Positions 21,001 through 30,711 are shown, counted from the first letter of the stretch. The stretch is DNA of 64,000 bases from Vreelandella maris (GCF_013371085.1 NZ_JABWCV010000016.1:1-64000); one strand, 5' to 3'. Translations and numbers: made by a program. Notes: a model not told the origin generated them from the letters alone.

Positions 21001-22494
21001 TCACGGATTAATCAATTTTCGCGCATAGGATGCCAGATCGCTCGCCAGCAGGCCACGCTCGCCTTCTTGTTGTGCTGCTCGATCAGCCGCTAACGCGTGC
21101 ACCATCGTGGCTAGCCAGGCACTGAACTCCACATCTCCGCGCTGCGCCATCAATGCACCTAGCATGCCACTGAGCACATCGCCCATGCCACCGCTAGCCA
21201 TGCCTGGGTTTCCGTAGGGGCACACCACTAAACCAGTGGGGCCAGCAATCAAACTACCAGCGCCTTTCAACACCACCACGCCGCCACGTGCCCGCTGCAG
21301 GGCCTGGGCAGCGGCGGGTCGGTCGGCCTGAACCTCCGCCACGGAACAGCCCAATAGCCGTGCCGCTTCACCGGGATGCGGGGTTAATATCCAATTATCG
21401 CGTCGAATATCTGGCCACTGGCGTGCTAAAAGATTCAGCCCATCAGCATCTACTACCAACGGCGCGTCTGACTTAAGCGCACTCTGTAATACAGCCTGCC
21501 CCCAGGCCGCCTGACCAAGCCCCGGCCCTACCACGACAACGTCGGCCATCGCAGTTAGCTCAGCCGCTTCGGCGCCACCGCGCACGCTGTGGGCCATTAC
21601 TTCCGGGCAGCGTACCAAACTAGCGGTGATATGCTCAGGGGCCGTCGCCAAGCTCACCTTACCCGCCCCCATCCGCGCAGCGGCCTGGCTGGCCAGTAGC
21701 GCCGCGCCGCCAAAGCCGGGAGCGCCGCCCATCACCAGCATATGTCCCATATCCCCTTTATGGCTCGTGCGCAGCCGGGGAGCAAAGGCATCCGCTAAGA
21801 GCGAATCATCCAGCCGCCAAGCGGTGGCTGGAATATCAAAATATGCCTGGGCTTTAACACCCAGCGGGCGAAAATCGATCTCACCGGTATAAGCGGGTGC
21901 ATCACCAGTATACAAACCGATCTTATCGCCGATAAAAGTCACCGTGCAGGCAGCCTTAACGGCAACTCCTGTCGCTGCACCGGTATCAGCAACCAATCCC
22001 GAGGGAATATCAATTGCCAGTACCGGCCTCTGAGCAGCATTGATCATTTCGATGGCAAGCCGAAACCGGCCCTCTACCTCACCCGTCAAACCGGTGCCTA
22101 ACAAGGCATCAATAATGACTTCCCCCGTCAATACAGTGCTGGGTTCCCACTCTTCGCAACCTACGCCCGCGGAGGTTGCCAATTGTGCAGCGCGGGCTGC
22201 GTCTCCGCTTAGCTCATCAAGAGGCTTCAGCGTCACTCGCTGCACTTTGAGGCCAGACTGCATGGCCAGCGCTGCCAGCACATGACCGTCACCCCCGTTA
22301 TTACCACTTCCACACATTACGGTTAAGCTGCGCACCTGAGGCCAGCGTGAACGAAAGCTGTGCCAAGCGCTTGAGGCGGCACGCTGCATCAATGCAAAAC
22401 CATCGATACCACCGGCAATGGTGCGCCGGTCGAGCTCGCGCACCTGGGCGGCTTTATATAGAGGGCGTAGCATGGAAGTATTCGGGATCGTCAC
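21001..22494 (-). CDS. nnr: Bifunctional NAD(P)HX epimerase/dehydratase
   Basis: A metabolite-repair enzyme. The N-terminal NnrE (YjeF-N) half epimerises R-NAD(P)HX, and the C-terminal NnrD half dehydrates S-NADHX with ADP. NnrE carries CGSGNNGGDGHVLA and the dehydratase half carries GDMGHMLVMGGAPGFGGAA, LTPHPGEAARLL and GNPGMASGGMGDVLSGMLG. The best start is the GTG at 22492-22494: AAAGGAGAG lies five bases before it and the reading MTIPNTSMLRPLYKAAQV gives 497 residues. Longer versions would run into queG on the other strand. It heads the leftward series leading to tsaE. Confidence 0.94.
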   Translation of the reverse strand: MTIPNTSMLRPLYKAAQVRELDRRTIAGGIDGFALMQRAASSAWHSFRSRWPQVRSLTVMCGSGNNGGDGHVLAALAMQSGLKVQRVTLKPLDELSGDAARAAQLATSAGVGCEEWEPSTVLTGEVIIDALLGTGLTGEVEGRFRLAIEMINAAQRPVLAIDIPSGLVADTGAATGVAVKAACTVTFIGDKIGLYTGDAPAYTGEIDFRPLGVKAQAYFDIPATAWRLDDSLLADAFAPRLRTSHKGDMGHMLVMGGAPGFGGAALLASQAAARMGAGKVSLATAPEHITASLVRCPEVMAHSVRGGAEAAELTAMADVVVVGPGLGQAAWGQAVLQSALKSDAPLVVDADGLNLLARQWPDIRRDNWILTPHPGEAARLLGCSVAEVQADRPAAAQALQRARGGVVVLKGAGSLIAGPTGLVVCPYGNPGMASGGMGDVLSGMLGALMAQRGDVEFSAWLATMVHALAADRAAQQEGERGLLASDLASYARKLINP

Positions 22495-22570
22495 GATCTC
22501 TCCTTTCACATGTTTTGATGGCTGCTGATGCGTTAGCATAGCGCGCTTAATGCCTTGCTGTTGATTGACT

Positions 22571-23698
22571 ATGTCTAATTCCACTGCCTTTGCACGTTCT
22601 GATAGTGCAATGACTGACCAGAAACTTGCTCGCCTTGCCGACCTGATTAAAACCTGGGGGCGAGAGCTGGGCTTTCAGCAAGTCGGCATTACTGACACTG
22701 AATTGTCGGCCCATGAAAGCCATCTCGACGCGTGGCTGGAAAATGACTACCACGGCGAGATGGGCTTTATGGCCAAGCATGGCAGCAAGCGCACTCGCCC
22801 CGCAGAGCTTGAACCCGGCACTCAGCGCATTATCAGCGTACGCATGGATTATCTGCCCGCTGAAGTGGAAAGCACCAAGGTACTGGGCCAGCCCAACCGC
22901 GCCTATGTATCGCGTTACGCCCTAGGGCGCGATTATCACAAGCTAATGCGTAAACGGTTAGCCCAATTAGCAAAAAAGATTGAGCAAGAAGTAGGCGAAT
23001 TTGGTTACCGCGCTTTTGTCGACTCAGCACCGGTAATGGAGCGCGCACTGGCCCAAAAAGCCGGGCTTGGCTGGTTCGGCAAAAATGCCATGCTGCTTAA
23101 CCCCAAAGCGGGCTCGCTGTTTTTCCTGGGCGAACTCTATACGGATCTTCCCCTACCTATCGATGCGCCATTTGAGCAAGAGCACTGCGGCAGCTGCAGC
23201 GCGTGCCGCACCGCCTGTCCCACCGGCGCTATTGTTGACGATAAGGTGGTCGACTCACGCAAGTGCATTTCGTATCTCACTATCGAACTACACGGCGCCA
23301 TACCGGTTGAGTTTCGCCGCGCCATGGGCAACCGTATTTACGGCTGCGACGATTGCCAACTGGTATGCCCTTTTACCCGCTTTACCCGCATGACCCAGGA
23401 AGATGACTTTGCGCCGCGCCATGATTTAGATCGCGCTACGCTAATCAGCCTGTTAGCTTGGGGCGAGGCGGAGTTCCTGGATAAAACCGCTGGCAGCCCT
23501 ATTCGGCGCATTGGCTACGAGCGCTGGCTGCGCAATATCGCCATAGGCCTAGGAAACGCCCCTTGGAGCGAGGCCGCGGAAGCCGCGCTATGGGCGCGCC
23601 GAGCCTACCCAAGCGAACTGGTGCGTGAACACGTCGCCTGGGCGCTTGAGGAACAACGCCTCAAGCGCGGCAGGCGTATTGCCACTGATATGTCTTAA
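22571..23698 (+). CDS. queG: Epoxyqueuosine reductase
   Basis: Cobalamin-dependent iron-sulfur enzyme for the last step of queuosine synthesis in tRNA. Two [4Fe-4S] cysteine clusters are visible: CGSCSACRTACPTGA and, with a preceding lone cysteine in SRKCISYLTIE, GCDDCQLVCPFTR. The family segment GWFGKNAMLL is intact. From the ATG at 22571 the protein has 375 residues; an ATG at 22610 (MTDQKLARLADL) fits the family start better, but neither has a clear ribosome site. It needs cobalamin, a possible link to the nearby stand-alone cobO. Divergent from nnr. Confidence 0.95.
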   Translation: MSNSTAFARSDSAMTDQKLARLADLIKTWGRELGFQQVGITDTELSAHESHLDAWLENDYHGEMGFMAKHGSKRTRPAELEPGTQRIISVRMDYLPAEVESTKVLGQPNRAYVSRYALGRDYHKLMRKRLAQLAKKIEQEVGEFGYRAFVDSAPVMERALAQKAGLGWFGKNAMLLNPKAGSLFFLGELYTDLPLPIDAPFEQEHCGSCSACRTACPTGAIVDDKVVDSRKCISYLTIELHGAIPVEFRRAMGNRIYGCDDCQLVCPFTRFTRMTQEDDFAPRHDLDRATLISLLAWGEAEFLDKTAGSPIRRIGYERWLRNIAIGLGNAPWSEAAEAALWARRAYPSELVREHVAWALEEQRLKRGRRIATDMS

Positions 23699-23703
23699 CC
23701 GCT

Positions 23704-24297
23704 TTACTCTTCTTCGTCGCTGCGCTGTTCAACGCGCAAAAACGTATTACGGTAGTGAGCCAGCTCAGCAATCGACTCTTTAATATCATCCATCGCCAGG
23801 TGCACATTCTGTTTGCTGAAGCCCGCCAAGGCGCCTGGATTCCAGCGTTTGGCCACTTCTTTTATGGTAGACACATCAAGATTGCGGTAGTGGAAAAAGT
23901 TGAGCAGCGCAGGCATTTCACGCTCAAGAAAACGCCGGTCCTGATGGATACTGTTGCCACACATGGGTGACGATCCGGCCACTGCGTACTGCTGCAGAAA
24001 TGCCAGGGTTTGCTGCTCGGCTTCGGCTGTTTCCATTTGGCTTGCTTTCACCCGGGCGACTAATCCCGACTCGCCGTGGGTTTTCTGGTTCCAATCGTCC
24101 ATCTGCGCCAGCAGGCTATCGGGCTGCTTCACCGCAATGACCGGCCCTTCCGCGACCACATTCAAATCGGCATCAGTAATGAGTGTGGCTACTTCAATGA
24201 TGCGCTCTTTATTTGGATCTAAACCGGTCATCTCTAGATCAATCCATATCAGCAGATCATTGCGTGGCGCCGCTGAATCCGTTGTTTCGTTGCTCAT
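23704..24297 (-). CDS. orn: Oligoribonuclease
   Basis: A 197-residue 3'-5' exoribonuclease of the DEDDh family that degrades 2-5-nucleotide RNA and linear pGpG. Motif I is [15 protein letters not shown] with catalytic Asp and Glu. Later come the [17 protein letters not shown] (Exo II) and [13 protein letters not shown] (Exo III region) segments. The ATG at 24295-24297 ([11 protein letters not shown]) with a purine-rich AAGGGATAACGG upstream is chosen over a longer frame. It converges with queG five bases apart and diverges from rsgA, the usual order. Confidence 0.96.
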   Translation of the reverse strand: MSNETTDSAAPRNDLLIWIDLEMTGLDPNKERIIEVATLITDADLNVVAEGPVIAVKQPDSLLAQMDDWNQKTHGESGLVARVKASQMETAEAEQQTLAFLQQYAVAGSSPMCGNSIHQDRRFLEREMPALLNFFHYRNLDVSTIKEVAKRWNPGALAGFSKQNVHLAMDDIKESIAELAHYRNTFLRVEQRSDEEE

Positions 24298-24392
24298 TAC
24301 CGTTATCCCTTTGCCTAAATGGTCATTAATATCGTGCCAGTGTGCCTTAAATGACAACATCAAGCAGCCCATATAGAACCGCCTGGCTGTTT

Positions 24393-24444
24393 GATGGCAT
24401 CTTTGATAAGTACAATGCCATCGTTGATAGGTACAATGACGTTT
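24393..24444. repeat. Inverted and tandem repeats in the orn-rsgA intergenic region
   Basis: GATGGCAT (24393-24400) is repeated inverted as ATGCCATC (24415-24422). The same stretch contains two 21-base tandem units, TTGATAAGTACAATG at 24403 and TTGATAGGTACAATG at 24424, which agree at 14 of 15 bases. The 21-base period is two helical turns. It lies between the divergent starts of orn and rsgA and may bind a regulator; no known operator is recognised. Confidence 0.5.
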
Positions 24445-24467
24445 ATTGTAGCGATCATCAGGTGGTC

Positions 24468-25487
24468 ATGAGCAAACGTAAATTAAGTCGTCAGCAGCAG
24501 TGGCGAGTCGAGAAAGTCCAGGCGGAACGTGCCCAGCGTGCGGAAAAGCGTGATGTGCAAGATGCTGAAAAACTCGCCGCTGGCGAATACGGTGCTGAAC
24601 AGCCGGGCCGCGTCGTTGCTCACTTTGGTCGTACCCTAGAGGTACGCAATAGCGATAATGAACCGGTGCGCTGTCATTTACGCGCCAACCTGGATGGTTT
24701 GGTCACCGGCGACCGCGTGATATGGCGTGCCGGGCAGGAAGGCTCTGGCGTGGTAGTGGCTCGGGAAGAGCGCGACAGCGTGTTAAAGCGCCCGGATGCT
24801 CGCGGCCTGCTCAAACCGGTGGCCGCCAACATTGATCAGCTGTTGATCGTGTTTGCGGTAGAGCCTGCACCTCACGCCAACCTTATTGACCGCTATTTGG
24901 TCGCCGCCGAAGCTACCGGCATTGCGCCAGTACTGGTGCTCAATAAAACCGACTTGCTACCAGAAGATGGCGGCGAACTCGGTAAACTGCTTGAACGCTA
25001 TCGCGATTTAGGCTACCCCGTCGTGCGCACCACCACTGCTACAGACACCGGGCTGGATGAGCTGCGCAGTCAGCTTGAAGGGCGCACCTCCGTATTCGTG
25101 GGTCAAAGCGGCGTGGGCAAATCCTCGCTAATCGACCTGTTGCTACCGGATGAAAACCTGCGTATTGGCGCGCTCTCGGAAGACTCCCGCAAGGGCACCC
25201 ATACCACCACCACGGCACGCCTCTATACCATGAGCCGAGCTGACGTGGCCGATGGCGATGTCATCGACTCACCGGGTATTCGCGAGTTTGGCTTGGTGCA
25301 CCTCAACGAGCAGGAAGTCACCGACGGTTTCATTGAGTTTCACGACTATATTGGTTACTGCCGTTTTCGTGATTGTCGTCACCGTAATGAGCCCGGTTGC
25401 GCTTTACTCGCAGCGGTCGAGGCAGGCAAGATTCATCCAGCACGCTTTGCCAGCTATCGACGGATTCTTGATAGTTTGGATAGCTAA
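24468..25487 (+). CDS. rsgA: Ribosome small subunit biogenesis GTPase RsgA
   Basis: A circularly permuted GTPase that checks late maturation of the 30S subunit. The order of motifs shows the permutation: G4 LVLNKTDLLP comes first, then G1 GQSGVGKSSL, then G3 DSPGIREFG. An N-terminal OB-fold precedes them, and the C-terminal zinc knuckle C-x-F-R-D-C-R-H-x-x-EPGC is intact. The ATG at 24468 (MSKRKLSRQQQWRVEKVQ) has AGGTGG upstream and gives 339 residues. An in-frame extension of 39 codons is not supported. Confidence 0.96.
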   Translation: MSKRKLSRQQQWRVEKVQAERAQRAEKRDVQDAEKLAAGEYGAEQPGRVVAHFGRTLEVRNSDNEPVRCHLRANLDGLVTGDRVIWRAGQEGSGVVVAREERDSVLKRPDARGLLKPVAANIDQLLIVFAVEPAPHANLIDRYLVAAEATGIAPVLVLNKTDLLPEDGGELGKLLERYRDLGYPVVRTTTATDTGLDELRSQLEGRTSVFVGQSGVGKSSLIDLLLPDENLRIGALSEDSRKGTHTTTTARLYTMSRADVADGDVIDSPGIREFGLVHLNEQEVTDGFIEFHDYIGYCRFRDCRHRNEPGCALLAAVEAGKIHPARFASYRRILDSLDS

Positions 25488-25505
25488 CGTTGATAGGAGT
25501 TACCC

Positions 25506-26348
25506 ATGAGTATTGAAAGCCAATCGTCGGAAGCTAACCTTCTGCCGCTGATTATTGAACCGGAACAGCTGCAGGCGCATTTAGATGACCCACAGCTGCT
25601 GATCATTGATGTGCCAGCCAATGGCGACAGCTATCGTCAGGGCCATGTGCCCGGCGCCATCTTCCTCGACTTTCGCTATTTAATGCGCGGTGAAGGGCCG
25701 GTACCGAGTGACGTTCCTAGCGTTGAGGCGCTTTCACGTCTGTTCAGCGCATTAGGTCTAACCCGCGACACCCACGTGGTGGCCTACGATGACGAAGGCG
25801 GTGGCTGGGCGGCACGTCTTTTGTGGTCATTAGAGCTCATCGGCCATACGCGTTACTCCTATTTGAATGGCGGCATACACGCCTGGCGCGATGCAGGCAT
25901 GGAAGAGAGCACCGAGCCTACCGCCCCCACCCAAAGTGAGTATCACGCTGAAATTCTCAACCCTAACGCCTTGATCACGTTTGAAGAGATCAAAGAGAAG
26001 CTCAGCGATAAACACTTCGCGGTGTGGGATGCGCGCTCCAAAGATGAGTACGATGGCGTCCGAGGTAACAACAAGCACCTGGGGCACATTCCCGGTGCCG
26101 TTAATATGGACTGGCTCCACGCCATGGACCGACAGCGCGCACTGCGCATTCGCGATTACGCCGAGCTGATCACCGAACTTGGCGCCCTGGGCCTGACCCC
26201 CGATATGGAAATCGCTACCCACTGCCAGAGCCACCACCGCAGCAGCTTTACCTGGCTGGTGGGCAAGGCACTAGGCTTTAATATGCGTGGCTACGCGGGG
26301 TCCTGGGGTGAATGGGGCAACCGCGACGACACCCCGATTGAGAAGTGA
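25506..26348 (+). CDS. Two-domain rhodanese-like sulfurtransferase
   Basis: A 280-residue sulfurtransferase with two rhodanese domains, residues about 15-135 and 155-275. Only the second carries the active-site loop, [11 protein letters not shown], a six-residue CxxxxR loop that would hold the persulfide. The first domain has [11 protein letters not shown] in that place and is non-catalytic, as usual in tandem rhodaneses. Donor and acceptor are unknown; thiosulfate or 3-mercaptopyruvate are the family options. An AGGAG site precedes the ATG. It is 18 bp after rsgA and 10 bp before psd, so the three probably form one transcript. Confidence 0.9.
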   Translation: MSIESQSSEANLLPLIIEPEQLQAHLDDPQLLIIDVPANGDSYRQGHVPGAIFLDFRYLMRGEGPVPSDVPSVEALSRLFSALGLTRDTHVVAYDDEGGGWAARLLWSLELIGHTRYSYLNGGIHAWRDAGMEESTEPTAPTQSEYHAEILNPNALITFEEIKEKLSDKHFAVWDARSKDEYDGVRGNNKHLGHIPGAVNMDWLHAMDRQRALRIRDYAELITELGALGLTPDMEIATHCQSHHRSSFTWLVGKALGFNMRGYAGSWGEWGNRDDTPIEK

Positions 26349-26358
26349 AAATATTACT

Positions 26359-27243
26359 GTGACTCTTTCCCAAAAAGCCTTTTCGCTACTTCAGTACCCA
26401 CTGCCTCAGCACGCTCTTTCGCGTCTATCCGGCAAATTCGGCCAGTGCGACAACCCTTGGGTGAAAAGCACCCTGATCAAGGCCTTTATCAAACGCTTTA
26501 ATGTCGACATGAGCCAAGCGTTGGAACCCGATCCTAGCGCCTATGCAACGTTCAATGACTTTTTTACCCGGGCGTTAAAAGCCGATGCGCGCCCATTAGG
26601 CGAAGGAATATTGAGCCCTGCCGATGGCACGCTCTCCCAATACGGGCGCCTACAGGCCGGCCAACTGGTGCAAGCCAAGGGCCACACCTACTCTGCGCAG
26701 ACCCTGCTGGGCGGCGACACAGCCCTGGCGGAAGAGTTTCTCGGCGGCAGCTTTGCCACTGTCTACCTCTCTCCACGAGACTACCACCGCGTGCATATGC
26801 CGGTGACCGGTACATTAAGAGAAATGATTTACGTACCCGGACGACTCTTCTCGGTCAACCAGGCAACCGCCAACTATGTGCCGGGCTTGTTTGCCCGTAA
26901 CGAACGCCTAGTGTGCATCTTTGATACCGAGCACGGCCCCATGGCAATGGTGTTAGTAGGTGCAATGATTGTAGCGGCCATCGAGACCGTCTGGTCAGGC
27001 CAGGTAACACCGCTTGCAGGCCAGCCTCAGCGCATGCAGTTTGGGCAACCTATCACGTTGGAAAAAGGCGCTGAAATGGGCCGTTTCAAACTCGGCTCCA
27101 CGGTAGTGATGTGCTTCACTAAACCGGTTGTCTTTGATGACTATCCTACGGGTGTCATGGTCAGCATGGGGCAAGCGCTGGGCCACATTGATAAACCGAC
27201 TCATGATAGCGATGCGCCCCCTACTAGCGAGCCGATGGTTTAG
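26359..27243 (+). CDS. psd: Phosphatidylserine decarboxylase
   Basis: Membrane-associated pyruvoyl enzyme that makes phosphatidylethanolamine. The self-cleavage motif LGST is in [11 protein letters not shown], with Ser247 becoming the pyruvoyl group. Other landmarks are [33 protein letters not shown] and NERLVCIF. The best start is the GTG at 26359-26361 ([20 protein letters not shown]), giving 294 residues, close to E. coli Psd (322). An upstream in-frame ATG lies inside the rhodanese gene and is unlikely. It converges with epmA with a four-base overlap of the two stop regions. Confidence 0.95.
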   Translation: MTLSQKAFSLLQYPLPQHALSRLSGKFGQCDNPWVKSTLIKAFIKRFNVDMSQALEPDPSAYATFNDFFTRALKADARPLGEGILSPADGTLSQYGRLQAGQLVQAKGHTYSAQTLLGGDTALAEEFLGGSFATVYLSPRDYHRVHMPVTGTLREMIYVPGRLFSVNQATANYVPGLFARNERLVCIFDTEHGPMAMVLVGAMIVAAIETVWSGQVTPLAGQPQRMQFGQPITLEKGAEMGRFKLGSTVVMCFTKPVVFDDYPTGVMVSMGQALGHIDKPTHDSDAPPTSEPMV

Positions 27244-28220
27244 CAGCGAGGCGTAGAAAAGGCGAGCACGTCTTCCAGGCGTGCTTTGCCTAGCGCCAGT
27301 TGAATGAGGCGATCAATCCCCAGCGCGACACCCGCACCAGTTGGCATGCCGTGCTCTAGAGCGGCCAGCAGACGCTCATCCACATCCACTTCCGGCAAGC
27401 CCAAGCGGCGGCGCTCAGCGTTATCATCCGTAAACCGCACTCTCTGTTCCGAGGCATCGGTCAACTCTTGGTAACCATTGGCCAACTCAACACCTTTCAG
27501 GTAGAGCTCGAAGCGGGAAGCCACCCACTCACCATCTACATCCTGGTGACGTTGCGCCAGAGCGGCCTGGCTAGCGGGATAATCAACCACAACACTTAGC
27601 TCATGCTGGCCTAACTGTGGCTCGATCACTACGCTCATAAGCAGGTCAAGGCAGGTCTCGCGATCTTCACCGGCCAAGGATTGCGCAGACATTTGCGCCC
27701 GCTCCGCGGCAACCAAACGCAACTTTTCCAGCGACGTGGTAAAGGGGTCCACCTCTAGGTGGGTATGGAAAAGCTCCCGATAGCGATAATGCACGACCGG
27801 ACCGGGGAAACTGGGTAGCAGTGACATGACCAGGGTAGCCGTCTCATCAATTAGTTTATCCAGCGTAAACTGCGGCCGATACCACTCCAGCATGGTGAAC
27901 TCGATATTGTGGCGAGCCCCGACTTCACCATCGCGAAAACTTTTGGCGAGCTGAAATATCGGTCCGCTACCGGCCGCCAATAACCGCTTCATATGGAATT
28001 CAGGCGAAGTTTGCAGCCATAAACGGCGCTGCCCTCTATCGGTGCGAGCCAGGGCATGAAGCGATACCAGATGCACATCCGTGCTCCCCCCCTGCCCCAA
28101 GACCGGCGTTTCCACTTCCAGCACGTCACGCTGGTCAAAAAATGCCCGCACTTTGGCCATTAACCGTGCACGCTCGCGGAGCGTTTCAATCGACGCCGAG
28201 GGTTGCCAATCAATGGCCAT
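27240..28220 (-). CDS. epmA: Elongation factor P beta-lysine ligase
   Basis: A 326-residue class II lysyl-tRNA synthetase paralogue (PoxA/GenX) that attaches beta-lysine to EF-P, which relieves ribosome stalling at polyproline. It lacks the anticodon-binding domain. Motif 2 region [20 protein letters not shown] and motif 3 region [16 protein letters not shown] are clear. The ATG at 28218-28220 is five bases after AAGGAG and is preferred to a GTG one codon upstream. It is next to efp and near epmB, so all three parts of this modification pathway are together. Confidence 0.96.
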   Translation of the reverse strand: MAIDWQPSASIETLRERARLMAKVRAFFDQRDVLEVETPVLGQGGSTDVHLVSLHALARTDRGQRRLWLQTSPEFHMKRLLAAGSGPIFQLAKSFRDGEVGARHNIEFTMLEWYRPQFTLDKLIDETATLVMSLLPSFPGPVVHYRYRELFHTHLEVDPFTTSLEKLRLVAAERAQMSAQSLAGEDRETCLDLLMSVVIEPQLGQHELSVVVDYPASQAALAQRHQDVDGEWVASRFELYLKGVELANGYQELTDASEQRVRFTDDNAERRRLGLPEVDVDERLLAALEHGMPTGAGVALGIDRLIQLALGKARLEDVLAFSTPRC

Positions 28221-28260
28221 CACTTCTCCTTAGATAAGCTATAGACAAGCTATTTTTAGC

Positions 28261-28290
28261 AAAAAATGGCCACGCAAAAAGCGTGGCCAT
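28261..28290 (-). terminator. Terminator after efp
   Basis: On the minus strand ATGGCCACGC pairs with GCGTGGCCAT (28266-28290, five-base loop) and is followed by six T residues (complement of A 28261-28266). Confidence 0.88.
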
Positions 28291-28326
28291 CATCATTACC
28301 AAACCGAAAAACATCGCGAAAAGTGA

Positions 28327-28893
28327 TTAAGCGCGAGAGACGTATTCCCCGCTGCGCGTATCAATTTTCAACACTTCGCCCTGATTGATAAACAACGGCA
28401 CGCGCACTACAGCGCCAGATGATAGCGTAGCAGGCTTAGAGCCACCTTGCGCCGTATCGCCTTTCAAACCTGGATCAGTTTCAACCACTTCCAGCTCAAT
28501 GAAGTTGGGCGGCGTCACAGAAATGGCCTTATCATTCCAAAGCGTAATGATATAGGGCACCTGCTCTTTCAGCCATTTAGCAGTATCACCCAAGGCTTTC
28601 TTTTCCACGGCGTACTGCTCAAAGGAGCCATCGGTCTTCATGAAATGCCACATATCACCATCGGTGTAGAGGTACTCCATCTCCAAATCCATGACATCAG
28701 CGCCTTCCAGCGAATCACCAGATTTGAAAGTCTTCTCACCCACACGGCCCGTCATCAAGTTACGCAGCTTAACGCGGTTAAACGCCTGCCCCTTGCCAGG
28801 CTTGACCAGCTCGTTTTCGACGATCGAACAAGGATCGCCGTCGAGCATTACTTTCAAACCGCCTTTGAATTCATTGGTAGAATAGTTCGCCAT
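28327..28893 (-). CDS. efp: Elongation factor P
   Basis: A 188-residue tRNA-mimic that enters the ribosomal E site and promotes Pro-Pro bond formation. It starts [20 protein letters not shown] at 28893; a start four codons upstream is less likely. The modified residue is Lys34 in [10 protein letters not shown], matching lysine-type EF-P that EpmA and EpmB serve. The C-terminus shows [20 protein letters not shown], typical of domain III. It has its own terminator and is divergent from epmB. Confidence 0.97.
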   Translation of the reverse strand: MANYSTNEFKGGLKVMLDGDPCSIVENELVKPGKGQAFNRVKLRNLMTGRVGEKTFKSGDSLEGADVMDLEMEYLYTDGDMWHFMKTDGSFEQYAVEKKALGDTAKWLKEQVPYIITLWNDKAISVTPPNFIELEVVETDPGLKGDTAQGGSKPATLSSGAVVRVPLFINQGEVLKIDTRSGEYVSRA

Positions 28894-28987
28894 AATGCCT
28901 CTCAATGTTTTATGTCAGTAACGTGATGCACGAAGCCCTGCTTCGTCGTTGATAGCGTCATTCAATAAGTGCGCGCATGATAACCCG

Positions 28988-29003
28988 AAGGAGGGCTTTT
29001 TTG
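28988..29003 (+). promoter_or_regulatory. Strong ribosome binding site supporting a TTG start of epmB
   Basis: AAGGAGG at 28988-28994 lies six bases before TTG at 29001-29003, in frame with epmB. The upstream ATG (28977) and downstream ATG (29055) lack such a site. Confidence 0.65.
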
Positions 29004-30035
29004 CAGGAGAACATCATTATTTCAGCCTCTGAAACGCAACAACAGTGCCACACGATGGTCCGTTCCAATTGGCAACAGCAACTCTCACAGGCCATCCGCG
29101 ACCCGCAGGTATTGTGCGAACGGCTCGGGCTAGACAGCGACCTGCTGGCAGGCGCTCAGCTAGGTCATGAGCTGTTTGAGGTATGTGTGCCTGAAGCCTA
29201 TCTGGCTAAAATAGCCCCTGCGGATTTGAGCGACCCCCTGCTTCTTCAGGTGCTGCCCTTGGGCAAAGAAGCCTCAACGACTCCAGGCTACGTCGCTGAC
29301 CCGCTGGAAGAAGCCGATCATCAGCCCGCTAAAGGACTGATTCATAAATACGCTAACCGCGTGCTACTAATTGCAAGCCCAGCCTGTGCAATCAACTGCC
29401 GCTACTGTTTTCGCCGCCACTTCCCGTATAGCGAGAACTCGCCTTCCCGGGCGCAGTGGCAAGAAGCACTGGAGTACTTGCGTGCCGACCCCTCCATTCA
29501 CGAGGCGATACTTTCCGGCGGCGACCCTCTAGCAGCAAGCGACCGGCAGCTTGCCTGGCTGGCCGAACAGCTTGAAAGCATCCCTCACCTCAAACGGCTA
29601 CGCATACATACCCGCTTGCCCGTGGTGATTCCTGACCGGATTGATGACGCACTGCTCGGCTGGTTAAGCAAAAGCCGCCTGCAAAAAGTGGTGGTGCTGC
29701 ATATCAACCACGCCAATGAAATTGATCAGGCCGTGGTAGATGCCTGTACCCGCCTCAAGCAAGCAGGCGTGACGCTGCTGAACCAGAGCGTTCTTCTAAA
29801 AGGTGTCAACGACAGCGTGCCAACGCTGGCAACTCTCTCTGAACGGCTATTTGAAGCAGGCGTGCTGCCTTACTACCTGCACGTGCTCGACCCAGTTCAG
29901 GGCGCCGCCCACTTTGATGTACCCGATGCAGTGGCGCAAGCACTGGTAAAAGAGTTACTAGAACACCTACCCGGCTTTCTTATGCCCCGGCTAGTCCGCG
30001 AAGTGCCTGGCAAAATGAGCAAAACGCCTTTGTGA
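29001..30035 (+). CDS. epmB: EF-P (R)-beta-lysine synthase, lysine 2,3-aminomutase type
   Basis: Radical SAM and PLP enzyme that converts lysine to beta-lysine for EF-P modification by EpmA. The radical SAM cluster motif is CAINCRYC (Cys129, 133, 136), then the lysine aminomutase segments FRRHFPYSEN, ILSGGDPLAASD, RLRIHTRLPVVIP and VLLKGVND. The PLP lysine is probably in the C-terminal VPGKMSK. A TTG start with a good ribosome site gives 344 residues, close to E. coli EpmB (342). An IS200/IS605 element lies about 180 bp downstream. Confidence 0.94.
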   Translation: MQENIIISASETQQQCHTMVRSNWQQQLSQAIRDPQVLCERLGLDSDLLAGAQLGHELFEVCVPEAYLAKIAPADLSDPLLLQVLPLGKEASTTPGYVADPLEEADHQPAKGLIHKYANRVLLIASPACAINCRYCFRRHFPYSENSPSRAQWQEALEYLRADPSIHEAILSGGDPLAASDRQLAWLAEQLESIPHLKRLRIHTRLPVVIPDRIDDALLGWLSKSRLQKVVVLHINHANEIDQAVVDACTRLKQAGVTLLNQSVLLKGVNDSVPTLATLSERLFEAGVLPYYLHVLDPVQGAAHFDVPDAVAQALVKELLEHLPGFLMPRLVREVPGKMSKTPL

Positions 30036-30219
30036 CGTCATTTTAACCACCTGGCTTTCGTCAACTCACGATGCCTCCGATGCGCAGCATAACGATTGCC
30101 AAGCTGGTAACGGTGGGCAGTGAGGTGATCGAACTGAACTGCTCGCCTCTAACCGGCATCGCGACCCCAGCGTGCGGTGAAAATGGCACAGCTGTTGTGG
30201 GATTTTCTGGCGGTTTTAT
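30036..30219 (+). other. Intergenic stretch between epmB and the IS element
   Basis: No known gene is seen here. A 59-codon frame (30071-30250, starting MPPMRSITIAKLVTVGSEVI) runs across the proposed left boundary of the insertion and ends inside its hairpin. It has no ribosome site and no recognisable relative, so it is either chance or the head of a gene cut by the insertion. Confidence 0.4.
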
Positions 30220-30236
30220 CAGATTTGCGCGGAAAA

Positions 30237-30257
30237 CCCCGTACTTCTAGTGCGGGG
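30237..30257. repeat. Left-end subterminal hairpin of the IS200/IS605 element
   Basis: CCCCGTAC and GTGCGGGG pair over eight positions (one G-T wobble) around a five-base loop. Single-stranded hairpins like this are what Y1 transposases bind. A second stem, GTCGCCC/GGGCGAC (30269-30286), overlaps the tnpA stop. Confidence 0.75.
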
Positions 30258-30276
30258 ATGTAGAGCGCGTCGCCCG

Positions 30277-30702
30277 CTAGGGCGACTTGTTGGGGCGGTT
30301 TTGTCCCTCAATGTATTGACGGACTACCGATATAGGCGCACCACCGACACTTCCTGCAAAGTAACTGGGGCTCCATAGGGCGTTTTTCAGGTATGCCGGT
30401 TTCGCCAGCTCAGGGTGCAATAGCTTCATACGCCTGCTTGATACGCCTTTCAGGCTGTTCACCAGTTTGGATAGCGCCACCTTTGGCGGGTAGTTCACCA
30501 GCAGATGAACGTGATCCGTCTCGCCATTAAATTCCACCAGCTCTGTTTCGAAGTCAGCGCATACCCGCCGAAAAAGAGCTTCGAGGGAGTCGAGGTGTTC
30601 GGCATTAAAGATCCTGCCTCGGAATTTTGTTACAAAGACCAAGTGGGCATGAATCATGAAAACGCAATGCCTACCAGTTCTAATTTCTTGTTTAGTGTCC
30701 AT
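30277..30702 (-). CDS. tnpA: IS200/IS605 transposase TnpA (Y1 HUH type)
   Basis: A 141-residue single-strand DNA transposase that excises and joins the element through a 5'-phosphotyrosine link. The HUH motif is DHVHLLV (His64, His66) and the catalytic tyrosine is Tyr130 in VVRQYIEGQ. The segments IHAHLVFVTKFR and LVNSLKGVSSR are standard. The ATG at 30700-30702 (MDTKQEIRTGRH) is nine bases from the nearest tnpB ATG on the other strand. A longer frame upstream would overlap tnpB and is rejected. Length is typical and no defect is seen. Confidence 0.94.
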   Translation of the reverse strand: MDTKQEIRTGRHCVFMIHAHLVFVTKFRGRIFNAEHLDSLEALFRRVCADFETELVEFNGETDHVHLLVNYPPKVALSKLVNSLKGVSSRRMKLLHPELAKPAYLKNALWSPSYFAGSVGGAPISVVRQYIEGQNRPNKSP

Positions 30703-30711
30703 AGACCAATT

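Noticed and set aside
30505..30711. 69-codon N-terminal extension of tnpB
   Set aside because: It overlaps tnpA on the other strand and its residues do not resemble TnpB; the family-like start is at 30712 or 30724.
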